In this document: in pieces, positions 11,745-22,674 of the stretch
How positions within the stretch are numbered: the first letter of the stretch is position 1
Layout of the letters: the number at the start of each line of letters is the position of its first letter
DNA from: Schizophyllum amplum
Lineage: Eukaryota > Basidiomycota > Agaricomycetes > Agaricales > Schizophyllaceae
Length of the DNA: 64,000 bases
Direction: 5' to 3'
NCBI GenBank assembly: GCA_007026445.1
Contig: VDMD01000017.1
Coordinates: 186,001 to 250,000, forward strand
Translations under genes and position numbers: made by a program
The notes under the pieces: model-generated
Databases searched by the model: none
Told to the model about the DNA's origin: nothing
Seen by the model: the letters and a program-made list of their open reading frames with translations, nothing else

Positions 11745-11809
11745 CAAGACACGCACCGGAGGCGCGGAACGCTTACGTCAGCGTGTCTTGACACTTCCGA
11801 AGACACGCA
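11745..11809. repeat. Cluster of the CAAGACACGCA motif and its complement
   Basis: CAAGACACGCA occurs at 11745-11755, its complement GCGTGTCTTG at 11781-11790 and AAGACACGCA at 11800-11809. The inverted copies could form small hairpins. The same word recurs in the pairs at 14675-14795. Confidence 0.6.
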
Positions 11810-12689
11810 CGTGACGCGGGTGGTCGGCGCGCGCGGCCGGTGATAGCGGCCACATACGGAGGTCCTCCGCGCCGCCATCTGCCTCCGCGTTTGCTCCCAC
11901 GGGCGGCGTCCGCGGCGTCGCGGGCCGCGGCTCGTCGTCGCAGCCCGCTGTTACTTAGTTTTTGTTATTCTCCCCATCGTCCCCTCCCCGCCTCGCTGCT
12001 CGGAGACCTGTATATGTTATAGCTCTGACTTAGTTCTCGATGCTATTACTTGCTCTTACCTAGTTCCTGATCGCGTCGCCCCCTCACCCTCCCGGCCCCT
12101 CCCGTCGCCGATCCCCCTCGCGCGATGTCCCTGTCAGCGCGGAAGAGTACTAGCAATCTGGAGAGAAGACGCTGTTTCAGCATGTGCCACAAACCTCGTA
12201 AATACCTTGTTGCCCACGCCTACAGTGCAGTCGTGCGCACGAATGCGCGCCAACGTCGACGAAGACCTCGAGAAGGGGGTGGCCCTTGCCATTGATCCCT
12301 TGCTGTTCGCTTTGACTCAGAAGGTCAACAGCGGCACGAGCTCATTATCTATACCTACTGAAAACATCGGCACAGTACGAGGGAAGGGCAAACTCAGTAT
12401 ATTCACAAATTCCATGCCTAGTGCCCCCCGCGTGCCACCCTACAGCCCTCAGCCCCCTACGTCTTCGGCGCAAACCAAGCAGCACCTCAGCACGAGGGCA
12501 ATGCCGCGAACAGAAGAGAAACTCACCGAAGTACGAAGCAATGCGCCTATGCTGACGGACGACACGGAGTCTCCAGTGTTCGTCGCCTCCGTCCCGTCAT
12601 TGTGGCGCTCCCGCCCTCGACGATCTCGCGCGTGCCTTCCTTTGATCTGGCTGTTGTCGTTCTCCTCCCGTTGCTCTCATGCTAACCTG

Positions 12690-13060
12690 GTGTTGCCGCC
12701 TTTGTTTTGCTCGCGCTCCCATGCTCGTCCCGCTCGCGCGCCCATGCTCGTTCCCATGCTCGTCCCGTGAACCCGCGCTCTCCCGTTTCCCCCCCGCCCT
12801 CGCCCTCGCGTCCCTCGTATCTCTTCCGTCGTCACCGCGTTCATTCCATCCTTGTCGCGCTCGTTACGAACTTGTCGCGCTGTTTCTGTCCCCGCTGCAG
12901 CTTCCATCGTCGCACTCATCCTTTTGTGCTCTTCGCCCTCGCTCCCCTCACGCTGGCGTGCTCATCGTCTTTCTCCCGCCCTTCAGCGCTATTCCATCCC
13001 GCGCTCCTTGCCAGCCCGCCCTCGTCGCTTTCCACTTAGCACCCCCCGCTCGTTCTCCAA
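12690..13060. repeat. Pyrimidine-rich low-complexity tract
   Basis: The plus strand is heavily C/T and repeats words such as CCCATGCTCGT and CGCGCTCCCATGCTCG several times between 12708 and 12770. The open frames across it are composition artefacts. Confidence 0.5.
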
Positions 13061-14674
13061 TCCGTGCCGTAGCACCTGCTGCTCTCCGTCTACTCTGACG
13101 CTCGTTAATTGGCACGCAACTCGTCGCTGGCCTCGCCCACTTGCCGCTTTGGGAGTGCACAGTATGCCATCCTCTGCGAAAGAGCAAGTGAGTCGTTAGG
13201 AATGGTGTGGGTGAGGGGCAAAACGAGGGGACGAGGGATGCACGAGCTGGAGAGGGACGACGGAGGGCCCGGTCCCAGCCAAGAGCGGAACTGCGAGTTC
13301 CCGGTGCGGTGAGGACTCAGAGCAGTCCACGCTTTGCATGGGATGCGCAGCCAGGGAGAGGGAAAGGCACAGGATGGATGAGAGGGAGGTAGGGGGAAGG
13401 GCACATCACTCACATGCTCGCTGTGTCTCCTGTTGCTCACCGGGAATGCGACAGCTTCTTCGGGCAGGCATGCTTCGCGCGTGGTCAGGCATTCCTGAAC
13501 AATGGTTCTGGACTAGCAAAACAAGGCCGCCGGGTGCCTAGTACCCATCTCTCGCGGCGTTTGTCGGTACGTTTGTTTGCCGAGTAAAGCTACGCCACGC
13601 ACGCGTTCGGCGGTTCGGAGGTCGCGCAATGGTCGCCTACCGTGTTGTCAGTACACAGTTAGAGGCATAGGTCAGAGGGGAAGGGATGGGATTAAGGAGA
13701 AGGCAAACATGCGAAAGTACTTACTTGCATAGGTCCTTGCCCATCCCACGTACGCTTCCGAAGGTCCCGGGTTCTTTTAAAGAACCCCCTCCGACGTCGC
13801 TTGCATGCATGGATGTTCGTGAGCCCGGTCTCTTCTTGCTCGGGCCCGTGCGCATATCTTCGGCAGTCCTGATGCGCCACGCGGGTCGCCCTTGGACGTG
13901 TTAGCGCGCTCTTGCTGCAGGTGACGGGCGGACTAACCTGCGCGGTCGGCAAACCATTCGAGGGGCGCCGAGCGTGGTGATTGGCGAGTCCGGAGGCGCT
14001 CGCCGCGAAGCAGAGGCCTTCGCGTCCGTATTCGTATTTGAGAAGCTTATTGGTAGCCCCTCTGTGGCGAGGAACGGCGCGTGAACGACACCCGGGGCAT
14101 CGCTGATAGCGGTGGGGCTAGTCTAGCGGGGCAGCGTCGAGGGCAGCCGTCTTGGCAGGGCGCGCCGCGTCGACGCTCTTGCTGTAGCATCGTATGGTGC
14201 CCATTGAGGCACGGACTGTGACTGTTTTTAACAGTACTTATAAGCATGCTGATGATCCTAGAGTACTCTACACACGCACCTGCAACACGTCCTATATCAT
14301 TATGCCTCCACACGATGGGCGGCGCCGCGTGAAGTACGTCGACGTCTCTGAGAACGTCGCGCCGGGCGGCGTCGAGGAGGTATGTCCAATAAGGACCTCC
14401 GACGCTCGCTCTGTCAGCTGCGCCGCGTTCGGGCTGCAGCCCGAGACTGCCCGTTGTTGAAAGCGCGAGATGGTGGGCGGGGGAAGGTGATCGAACCGCG
14501 CCGGGAGTGGGCGGCGGTTTTCGACTTCGCGTGCCGGCTCGCTGCCTGGGTCGCTGCAGCGCGTCTGTCAGCTCGTAGACCAAGTAGCCGGCTCGAGCCT
14601 GCCCATAGCTCGCCTGAGAAGGCGCGGATCGCCCCTTGAGCTCCGAGCGCGAACCGAGCGGCGTATACTTAGAA

Positions 14675-14795
14675 TGCGTGTCTTGCGATGGGCTGCAACT
14701 TATTTCTTCACAAGACACGCATCCAGTGCGCTGCCCGCCCAGGATTTGCGTGTCTTGTGGGGTGCTAAGTCGCTGATCCTTCCGCAAGACACGCA
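14675..14795. repeat. Two consecutive hairpins with perfect 11 bp arms
   Basis: TGCGTGTCTTG at 14675-14685 pairs with CAAGACACGCA at 14711-14721. TGCGTGTCTTG at 14747-14757 pairs with CAAGACACGCA at 14785-14795. Loops are 25 and 27 bp. A further single TGCGTGTCTTC lies near 15087. Together with the 11.7 kb cluster, this is a short inverted repeat confined to this gene-poor stretch. Confidence 0.75.
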
Positions 14796-15367
14796 GCTCG
14801 CCCAGGGAAGTCCTCGGGGAGGGGCAAGCCGCCGTTGCAGCCTTCGCTGTTCGGACGCGCGACAGCGCTCGACTTCGGCTGTATTGGTGAGCACTCGCGT
14901 TCATGGGCGTCGGTGCAGTCTTTTAGCCACTGTTCGTACAATTCCAACGATACTAAACATGCCTGGGTACGTTGAAGAAGTACGAGATGGAGGGGGCGGA
15001 GAACAATGGGCGCGCCACTGTAATCAGGTCCCGCCCGAGCGCGGCCGGAAGGCACGTGCCGCAGCCGTACTCGCTTTACTTCCGTTGCGTGTCTTCGGTC
15101 GTTCTAAGTGTTGCTTTGTTCACTGTCCAAGATCCTCACCTTGACGATCTACTTCCGCGGGAGCAGCGCAGATCCCTTGCCCAGAAAGAGGCATTGCTTT
15201 GGTGCTCAATGCGGATATTTGCAGAGTGCACAGGGTCGGTGCGAAGATGCAGGAGGGGGCAACTGATATGATACAACAAGCTGAAATGCATACGATGTAC
15301 AACAGAGACGCGTAGGGCATAAAGAGAAGATGGATGGGGGCCGATGGTATATACAGGATGTCCAAGC

Positions 15368-16121
15368 TCAATAGCCGTCGTTACCCGACAAGAATAGCGA
15401 CTCGGCGGCAGCACGCCGGTGCGGGCGGATGGCATATTGGAAGAGTTGAGCATAGTACGCGTCTGACGCGATTTCGTCTGCTTCGCGCTCTGGGTATGCG
15501 CAAGGCTGGATGTATATGTCAGAAATGAGCAACGAGAAGCATGAACGAGCGAACTGACCGGTGTAGAGAAGTACGTATCGTCATGGCTGAGGCGCGGTCC
15601 ATTCTCGTGAGACGATCCCGCGGTCTCATCGTGCGCAGAGTGGGGATCTTGGGCAGGCGTAGCCTGGTGTGATTTCGAGCTCGATGTCGAGGACGTGGAC
15701 GAGCTCCGGGTGGAAGGGGAGGGGGAAGAGGGCGAAGCCGGCGTATTGTTCCAGCGGAAGTTGGGGTTGTCCTGCTTGAACTTGATCAGGAGGACCTGCG
15801 CGTCGTGCTCGAAGGGGCGCTTGTCCTCATCCGACATGGTGTTCCACACTTCCGCCGCCTTGCGGCTGATGCCGCGCTGACGCTTGTCGGTCTTGGGGTG
15901 CCCGTGCAGGATGTACCAGGAGCGGAAGAGGATGAAGGCGTTCGGGGGCCGCTTGACGCAGTCTGTTTTGGTCTTGCTGCTGGATGCAGCTGCTGGGATC
16001 GGTATGAGTACGCGTGATCGAGGAAGATGAACCAAGTACACGCACCTGCAGAGCGGCTAGAGCTCTGGGGAGGATAGGGCTGAGCACGCGAGGCGCTGTA
16101 CGCGGAATGCTGCATAGGCAT
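15368..16121 (-). CDS. HMG-box transcription factor (MATA_HMG-like)
   Basis: This is a small nuclear DNA-binding protein on the minus strand. The start MPMQHSAYSAS at 16121 leads to a short exon ending SSSRSA, followed by an intron. The main exon carries an HMG box: KRPPNAFILFRSWY, then GISRKAAEVWNTMSDEDKRP, then LIKFKQDNPNFRW. A Ser/Thr/Pro-rich linker follows. A second intron (GTCAGT...CAG near 15562-15507) joins an exon whose frame ends in RRAAAESLFLSGNDGY with the stop at 15368-15370. Reading straight through that intron gives a longer but less protein-like tail. The box resembles those of fungal mating and pheromone-response regulators, but this copy cannot be assigned to a pathway. Confidence 0.85.
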
Positions 16122-16872
16122 GGAGAGCTGGCGAGAAGGCTAGGGGGGTCGGTAGGAGTCGCTGGAGACGCTCAGGACGCTGGAAGCTGGCCTGCATGAC
16201 ATGGCTTCTCGCCAGCTTAAATACTGGACGGCCGATGCCTGCATGATTGTCAAAAGTAAGTGTGCCAGAAAGTAGCATTGCTATATTATCACTCTGTAGA
16301 AACCTCACGTCGCGTCGTCACACACGAGGCTGATGGCCGACGCGGCCGTCTGGCGTCCTGTCCCGATATGGTGACCCAGCGCCAGGCCAGCCGCAAGATG
16401 GATCCAAGGGGGATCGAGATCAAATCGAGATATGGCGGCGTTCACGAGGGTGCCTCGGCCCTCCTTCCGTGCAATGCCAAGATGGGTCACTGATGTGCAA
16501 GATATGTAATGCCATAGCGCCAGGAAGGCGCGCCCGTTCATGAGTACGGTATCACCGAAGAGACAGGATGACTGCGAGCATTCGATGCAAGGCGTGTGTC
16601 CATTTTGAATATAGAATATGAATGGGAAGGAAAGACAATCGATACATGGGTGAAGCGGATGCGACAAAAGGTCAGTTAGGGCCACGTGGCTCTATTGAAC
16701 ACGAACCACGCGTGTGCACCCACACCAATCCGACTGCAAAACTTCGTCGAGGCTCGAGAGCTGGAATACGTAGTCGTCGACTTCGTGCCACGCTGCATAC
16801 TGACCTCGGCTGTCCAAGAGAATCGCCTGTTGTGGACGTCGCAGGGCCTGAGAAGTCGGTCGTATTGAAGGC
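16122..16872. other. Intergenic
   Basis: Promoter region of the HMG-box gene and 3' flank of the 7TM gene. No gene or repeat is supported. Confidence 0.4.
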
Positions 16873-18304
16873 TCAGTTCAGGCTGATATCCTCCGACGAG
16901 TTGAATGTGGTCAGACTGTCGCCTGCGTCGGACCTAGCATCGCCAAACGAGGCAAAGCGTATAGATCTCGACAACTGAGCGGACCCTATCATCGCCTCGG
17001 CCGTAGACCGTTCCGCGGCAACGACGAGGAAGACGAAGGTCGGGTAGATGGCCTAGTATTGTAGGTTAGCTGACGCGTTGGCAGGTAGTACTAGTAAACC
17101 CTCGTACTGCAATGTTGTGGAACGTAGATATCATCACTCCGTACCAGATATCGTCGCTATAGAGATGCGTGTACATGGACGACCTGTAAGCATGATCAGA
17201 AAAAACGCAGATACATAACAAACCAACGAACTCGCCCTCTCGATGGTACAAATTTCGCATACAGCAAGATCTGCCGCGGAATCAGTGAACCCCAACCGCG
17301 CCATTCGCATTAGACATACCCATAAGCCGAGATATACAATACCAGATTCGACCAACAGTAGGAGAATTTTCTCGACTCTGCCCTTGTTTTGACGTCCGAG
17401 CGACTTCTTGATGTGCCGTCGATAATACCTATGGGCGCCCATATATTAGCTCCGTGTATGTACAGCGACTTCGTCCTGACTTACCAGATTCGCGCAGCTA
17501 TAAGGCCAGTGCTAATCAAGTTGGTCGCTATCAATGGCGTCGCGAGCATCAGAGTAGGCGAGCGCGTTCCCCTTATGTCGTATCCCTCCGGGTTGGCGAA
17601 GACGGGAAGGACCTCAAGACAGACCCCAACTGGTATGATAATCACGGCTCAGTATTTAATGGTCGGGAGAATACCAAAGGACGCACGTATGCTGCAAAGG
17701 AAGCAAAGTACCAGGGCACCACGCGCGATGCGATGACCGGGCCAGATGACCCATGCGCGCCAAACGACGACAAGGTCGCTTAATAGGTACTGCGTAGGGT
17801 CAGCCGCTAAGACGCAGAACTCACGTTAACCCGGTCCGTCACAGTCAGAACGGACGTCAATATATGGAGCTTGTCTTGCGTGTTCAAAGCGTGTGAACCG
17901 TATTGCGAGGTGCGTATTTGCGAAAAGTCAAGAAAAGCTATGAGACCCATAGTCGAAGAAAGGAAAAGGATGACTAGAGGTGCCTGCACCACTTGTGGCG
18001 TGTGGTTCTGTTTTCTGCGGCAGCGTGAGCAACCTGGCCAATTCTGAGGAGAGCATGAACGCCGCCACGCACGCCAACGCAGAGGCTGCTGCAGCAAACA
18101 GCGCAACTTGAACCCCTACAAGGAGAGTAGCTTTGAGCTATTTCGACGCAAACTGTACATGGATGCTTGCGTACCATAAAGGACGACGTCGACCCCGGCC
18201 GTGATAGCAATGGTCTTCAGATCTGTGACGTCGGAGCCCGATACGCTCATAGACGTCCCAAGATATGCGGACGTATAGAGAGTGTACTGGCCTCGAGCGC
18301 TCAT
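16873..18304 (-). CDS. Seven-transmembrane protein of the DUF6533/DUF6534-like basidiomycete family
   Basis: This minus-strand gene has about seven exons and encodes a polytopic membrane protein. The probable start is MSARGQYTLYTSAYLG at 18304. The following exons give hydrophobic helices, including GVQVALFAAAASALALA. A conserved loop-helix KGRVEKILLLLVESGIVY and a penultimate exon with DDIWYGVMISTFHNIAV come next. The last exon is IYPTFVFLVVAAERS, then a Ser/Thr-rich tail ending SEDISLN at the TGA at 16873-16875. The LLVESG and GIYPT signatures are hallmarks of a large, uncharacterised mushroom family. It lacks STE3 pheromone-receptor motifs. Ligand and role are unknown. Confidence 0.7.
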
Positions 18305-18691
18305 TTGAAGAGGACTCGTGCGCGAAGCAGACAGCACAAAGTGACGCGAAGGGAGCAGCCTGCCACGGTGCCACCTGCGATGTGCGCAGGACTTCAAGCT
18401 TCAAGACTCAAAACCACTGCTGGGAGCTCCTAGAAGGTTGTTATGACGGTTGATAACAGCCACAGAAGAGGAAGAGGGTAAATGATGATGCGCGTGCATG
18501 CCTTCGAATTCAACACGAAGCGGCCGCTTCCTCGCACTGTTGAGCGGCAAAATGGCGGCAGTTTGCGTGGGAATTTGAAAACCCAACCGTCGTCACGCGG
18601 CGTCCACGTGCTGCAGTACCCGGCCGTTTTCGGATGTGGTGCTCGTCGTCGTCCTTTTCACCCTCACGTTGACCATATACTTCTATTCACA
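18305..18691. other. Divergent promoter region, 7TM gene and ATP15
   Basis: The 387 bp between two divergently transcribed genes contain no other coding feature that I can support. Confidence 0.4.
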
Positions 18692-18996
18692 ATGAGCGCG
18701 GTCTGGCGTGGTGTTTTCACGTATGTCGCGATGACGACGGAGATGTTCTTGCACTGACCGGCGCCCGCGCAGCTACAACAAGTTCACCGAGATCACGGCC
18801 CGTGCCGTGCGCGCCTCCTTGAAGGAGGAGAAGCGGGTCGTCGCCGAGAAGCGTGGCCTCACGGCAGTCAAGTACCAGAAGTGGGAGAATGGCGAGGGTG
18901 GCGAGCAGGTGCGTTCTCAGCCCGATGTATGCGCGGTGGTTCTCGTCTGACGCGATCGCGTAGGTGTTGCTCAACCAGGAGCCAGCAGCAAAGTAA
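18692..18996 (+). CDS. ATP15: Mitochondrial F1F0-ATP synthase subunit epsilon (66 aa)
   Basis: The central-stalk epsilon subunit helps join the c-ring rotor to gamma and delta in the inner membrane. Three exons (18692-18720, 18773-18908, 18964-18996) encode MSAVWRGVFTYNKF, ITARAVRASLKEE, AEKRG, KYQKWENGE and a terminus QEPAAK. This matches the family in length (about 60-75 aa), in its W near residue 5 and in its ARAVR helix. The introns are 52 and 55 nt GT-AG. It is a conserved housekeeping gene too short for most simple gene calls, and it marks this region as normal euchromatin. Confidence 0.9.
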
Positions 18997-19731
18997 TGGC
19001 GCCCTAAAAGCCTAGACATCCGTCGCATCGTATATCGTTGGATAGAAATATTCAGGCTGCAAGCTTTTACTGGCCTTACCATTGCTAGGAACATGTCCGT
19101 CGAAGCAACTATCCTTCAAAGCATTCACTTCTTGCATGGGACGCCGTCTCGAGGCTGAGTGCACCAGACCTCCGTGCGGTAGTTGAAAGTCGCGAACTCT
19201 TGCTGTAGGAGAAGCAGTGCAAACTCTTCGCGTCCCAGTGAGCTGACCGTTCACTGGCGGAGGTCCGACACACTGACAGGTCAGTTGGGTGAAGCTCAAG
19301 CACGTGAACTAATGCGGCAGATGTAGCTTGCATCGCCCGGCGCACCACGATGCCTCAGCCCCGACGCCCTGGACTATGTGCGGCTCATACTGATGTTCCT
19401 CACTGCATCTCGAGCTCCGTTCTCAGTCGCCATCAGGCCGCCGTTTCCTGACACTGGCACTCATGGCATAGGACGCGACTGAAATGTCTTGGCGGCGCAT
19501 GACATCTCAGTACGACGCCACCTTGCAAGGGGCTCGGATGCCTCGGAGCAACCGGTGCCGTCGGGGCATACCCCTTCGTGAGCGCCGCGGTCGTGGAATG
19601 AAAGGATGGGTCGCCGGGGTCGGTTTACATCTGGTATACATAATCAAGTCCGCCGCGCGTGATATATAAGTACGGCCCTCCTTTATCCTCGACGCCGCAT
19701 CCCCCTCGCACTGCTGCCGACGTTGTCCAGC
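18997..19731. other. Intergenic, ATP15 to P450
   Basis: No gene is supported. TATATAAG at 19663-19670, about 65 bp before the P450 ATG, is a plausible TATA element. Confidence 0.4.
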
Positions 19732-21796
19732 ATGGATTCAGCCCGTGCCGAGCTTCTTGCTGCAGCTTTCTGCCCTTACAACCTGACTTTCGCCGCTTTT
19801 ATCGCCACCATCGTCTATGTGATTCGCAGGCCGCACCATCCTGACGTGCGTGGTGTCGTTCTCAACCTCGATTGAGCGCTTCCGGCATTAACGTCGACAT
19901 CGAACAGCTCAGCGCTATACCCGCCATCGGTCCCTCCGGTTGGCTTGCGCCTTATCGAGGAGCTGAGATGTTCGAGAAGCACGCATGCGAGATGGTGAAG
20001 GAGGGCGTTGCGAAGTACCCCGGTCGCATGTTTCGCGTGCCGCGACTGGGCTGGACAGTCGTACTGAACGGTCGACGATGGGTTGACGAGCTTCGCGGGG
20101 CTCCGGAGGAAGAAATGTCGTTCTTCGCAGCTACTGAGGAGGTAACTATCAAGCACATCCATCGTGTCGCTCGGAGCTGATGGGCGCCTTCAGTTCACGC
20201 AAATGAGGTACACCCTGGGTCCGAACATCGTCGACGGTGACCACGCGCATGTGGAAGTCGTTCGTAACGAGTTGACCAAGAACATCGGGGCGTGCTTTGA
20301 CGACATATACGATGAGATACGCCAGGGCTTCGGCGACAGCATCACTTTCGAGGAAGGGCAAGGTAGGACATTACTCTTCATGTTGCTCCCCCATGTTGAC
20401 GCCTCTACAGAATGGAGCAGCATCCCAGCCTTTGCGATGGCGATATCGATCATCGCTCGCGCCACCAATCGTGTCTTTGTCGGCTTACCACTATGTAAGC
20501 GCTAGCGAGTCTCTTTGCGGTAGCCTTTGCTGATAATCCTCAGGCCGTGACCCGGCTTTCCTTCACTCTAATATAGAGCTTGCCAGCAATGTCATGAAGA
20601 CGGCGCAGTGGATCAGCGTATGGCCAGAGGTGCTGCGACCGTACGTATGCATCCACCGTACCGCTCCTTGTTACTAACGTGTCATGCAGGTTGGTTGGAA
20701 CGGTCATGTCCCCGTATAAGAAGTTTCTCTCCAGTCTTTCCGATCATATCGGCGCAATTGTGGCACAGCGCATCGACGAGGATAAAGTCTTGGGCGTGGA
20801 CAGGGAGGACAGGCCGGCATGTCTGCTTTTCTGTATCTTTACCAACCCCGAATGCTAACGTCACACAGAACGACGCGATATCATGGCTGCTGAACCACTA
20901 TGCTCCCGGACAAGCCCAACCGGATGCGATCGTCGTGCGCATATTGGGAATGAACTTCGTGGCCTTGCATACTTCGACGAATGTGAGGTTCCATGCGCTT
21001 CCGATGTGCAGTACAGTGCTCACTGAACCATCCTAGGCCTTCACCCATGCCCTGTATCAACTAGCATCGCAACCGGAGTACATTGCGCCTCTGCGTGCGG
21101 AGGTCGAAGAAGTCATCGCGCGGGAAGGCTGGTCGAAGAGCGCCATGCGCGACATGCACAAGATCGATAGCTTCCTTCGCGAGTCTGGCAGGGTCAGCGA
21201 GGGCGATTGTCGTGAGTTGTGAATGTCGTGTTTGATGGTGTCCTTGCTGATCGCCTTCAGTCGTGATGAACCGCAAAGTGGTCAAGGATGGCGGCTATAC
21301 TTTCTCGGATGGCACGACGCTTCCGAAGGGTACCTTGGTGTCGGTGGCGATGCCGTCGGTGCATCTCAATGCAGGTATGTACGGTCGTATAGCTGGTCCT
21401 TCAGTCCCTCGAGGACGTATCTGACCTATTGCCAGATGTATATCCGGACCCAGAGACCTTCGACGCGTTTCGGTTCTCTCGCATGCGGGAGGAAGACTCG
21501 ATGAAGTACCAGACGGTGTCCACCGATTGCGACTTCATACCCTTCGGACATGGGCGTCATGCATGCCCTGGGCGGTGAGTTTTCGGTGCCGTGTGGAGGA
21601 TCTGCAACTCATCCTGGTGGCGCTCTCCAGATTCTTCGCTGTCAATGAGCTGAAAGCGATGCTTGCGCACGTCGTTCTGCACTACGACGTGCAGCTCGAT
21701 GGCGGGTCGCGGACCAAGCCGAGGAGCGAGTACTTCGGCGACATCGCGTTGGCGAATACCGCTGCTCGCGTCTTATTCCGGAAACGTGTTGAGTGA
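19732..21796 (+). CDS. Cytochrome P450 monooxygenase (ent-kaurene-oxidase-like clan)
   Basis: A membrane-anchored haem monooxygenase spread over roughly nine exons. The N-terminal anchor is hydrophobic (LTFAAFIATIVYVI). Then come a proline-rich hinge (IPAIGPSGWLAPY), an I-helix region LGMNFVALHTSTN where the usual acid-Thr pair is His-Thr, the K-helix ExxR as FLRESGR, YPDPETFDAFRFSR, and the haem loop FIPFGHGRHACPGR with its cysteine ligand. The protein ends ARVLFRKRVE. The ALHTST I-helix and overall layout resemble fungal P450s annotated as ent-kaurene or trichodiene oxidases. The CYP number and substrate are not assignable. All catalytic landmarks are present. Confidence 0.88.
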
Positions 21797-21922
21797 GGAT
21801 CAGCAGGACACTAGGCATGGGACAGGTGCGCTCCCTTTTGAATGGTGCCCAGAGTATAGTCGAATGTACGTAGCGTACATCACGAATTTCTATGTGTGTA
21901 CCCCTCGACCCCAGCAATGTCC

Positions 21923-22674
21923 TTATGCTACTTCCCTCTTCTGCCTCTCCTGCAAGTCCGCGCGCTCGCTGATCGTCTGCGCCATGCACTTTCCTAACTC
22001 ACTGCCCATCGCATTGAAGCCAGCTACAGTTCCTGCACGGTCGCCCTCGCCCAGCTCCTGGCTCATCTTCCACTTCCCGCCCATATCCGTGACCTCGATG
22101 GACACGCCGATGACCGCCTTCCTCAATAGCGCAACGTAGCTCGCGGGCGCCTCATCCACCGTCCAGGGCTTCTCGTGCTGCATGAGGGCCTCCTCTCCGA
22201 GACGCGTCAGGTCGGCCAGTTGAGGCTGCAGGAACGCGTCCGTCGCTTCGCCAGGCTCGAAGTGCACCGTCGCGCGGCCGTAAACCTGCACGGCAGCGTA
22301 GTCCCACGTCGGCACGACCTTACCGGTAGCGGGCTTTGTTTCTGTATAAAACTTGGGTGACACGTAGTGGTGCGCTGGTCCATTGAAAAGTACGAGGACG
22401 TCGCGCTGGAGCGTTCGAGTGTTGCCGTTCGCGCTGAGCTCGCCGAGCATCGCCTTCGTCTGTGGATTCGCGCGTGCCATGTGCCCACGGAGTGTCCCCA
22501 GCTCCTCCGTGCTTGTCTCGTCCGGGATGTCCAAGACGAAGGGGATATGACTAGTTTGTAGGAAGGGGAAGTCTGGTGAATCGACGAGGTCGTCAGTAGG
22601 CCGAGGGGGTTGGCGCGGATGAATGCCTGGAGGGTCGGAATGTCATGTTCGGCATGCACTGCGCGGAGATACAT
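21923..22674 (-). pseudogene. PaiB-like FMN-binding protein with an apparent frameshift
   Basis: The product belongs to the FMN_bind_2/PaiB family of flavin-binding split-barrel proteins. From the start MYLRAVHAEHDIPTL at 22674 the frame runs to NPLGLLTTS and then leaves the family sequence. Homology resumes one frame over as DSPDFPFLQTSHIPFVLD and continues through VLFNGPAHHYVSP, VPTWDYAAVQVYGRA and KWKMSQ to the stop at 21923. The shift lies at about 22583-22589, and only one base would need to be missing. No intron-like GT-AG of credible size fits there. It is therefore either a recent pseudogene or a sequence error. The rest of the frame is intact and well conserved. Confidence 0.65.

Larger units (their letters stand above)
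11106..15367. other. 4.3 kb without a supportable gene
   Basis: Several open frames exist on both strands (for example 12207-12770 plus and 14047-14904 minus), but none has recognisable domains, intron structure or plausible composition. The interval contains short hairpin repeats (listed separately) and a pyrimidine-rich tract around 12690-13060 with repeated words such as CCCATGCTCGT. A small non-coding or lineage-specific gene cannot be excluded. Confidence 0.5.

Noticed and set aside
12207..12770. 187-codon plus-strand open frame
   Set aside because: It runs into the pyrimidine-rich repeat tract and shows no recognisable motifs or splice structure.
14047..14904. 285-codon minus-strand open frame
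   Set aside because: It spans the TGCGTGTCTTG hairpins, has no domain-like pattern, and competing frames of similar length exist on the other strand.
16873..18304. STE3-type pheromone receptor next to an HMG-box gene (B mating-type locus)
   Set aside because: The helices carry the LLVESG and GIYPT signatures of the DUF6533/6534-like family and no STE3 motifs; no pheromone precursor with a CaaX end was seen nearby.
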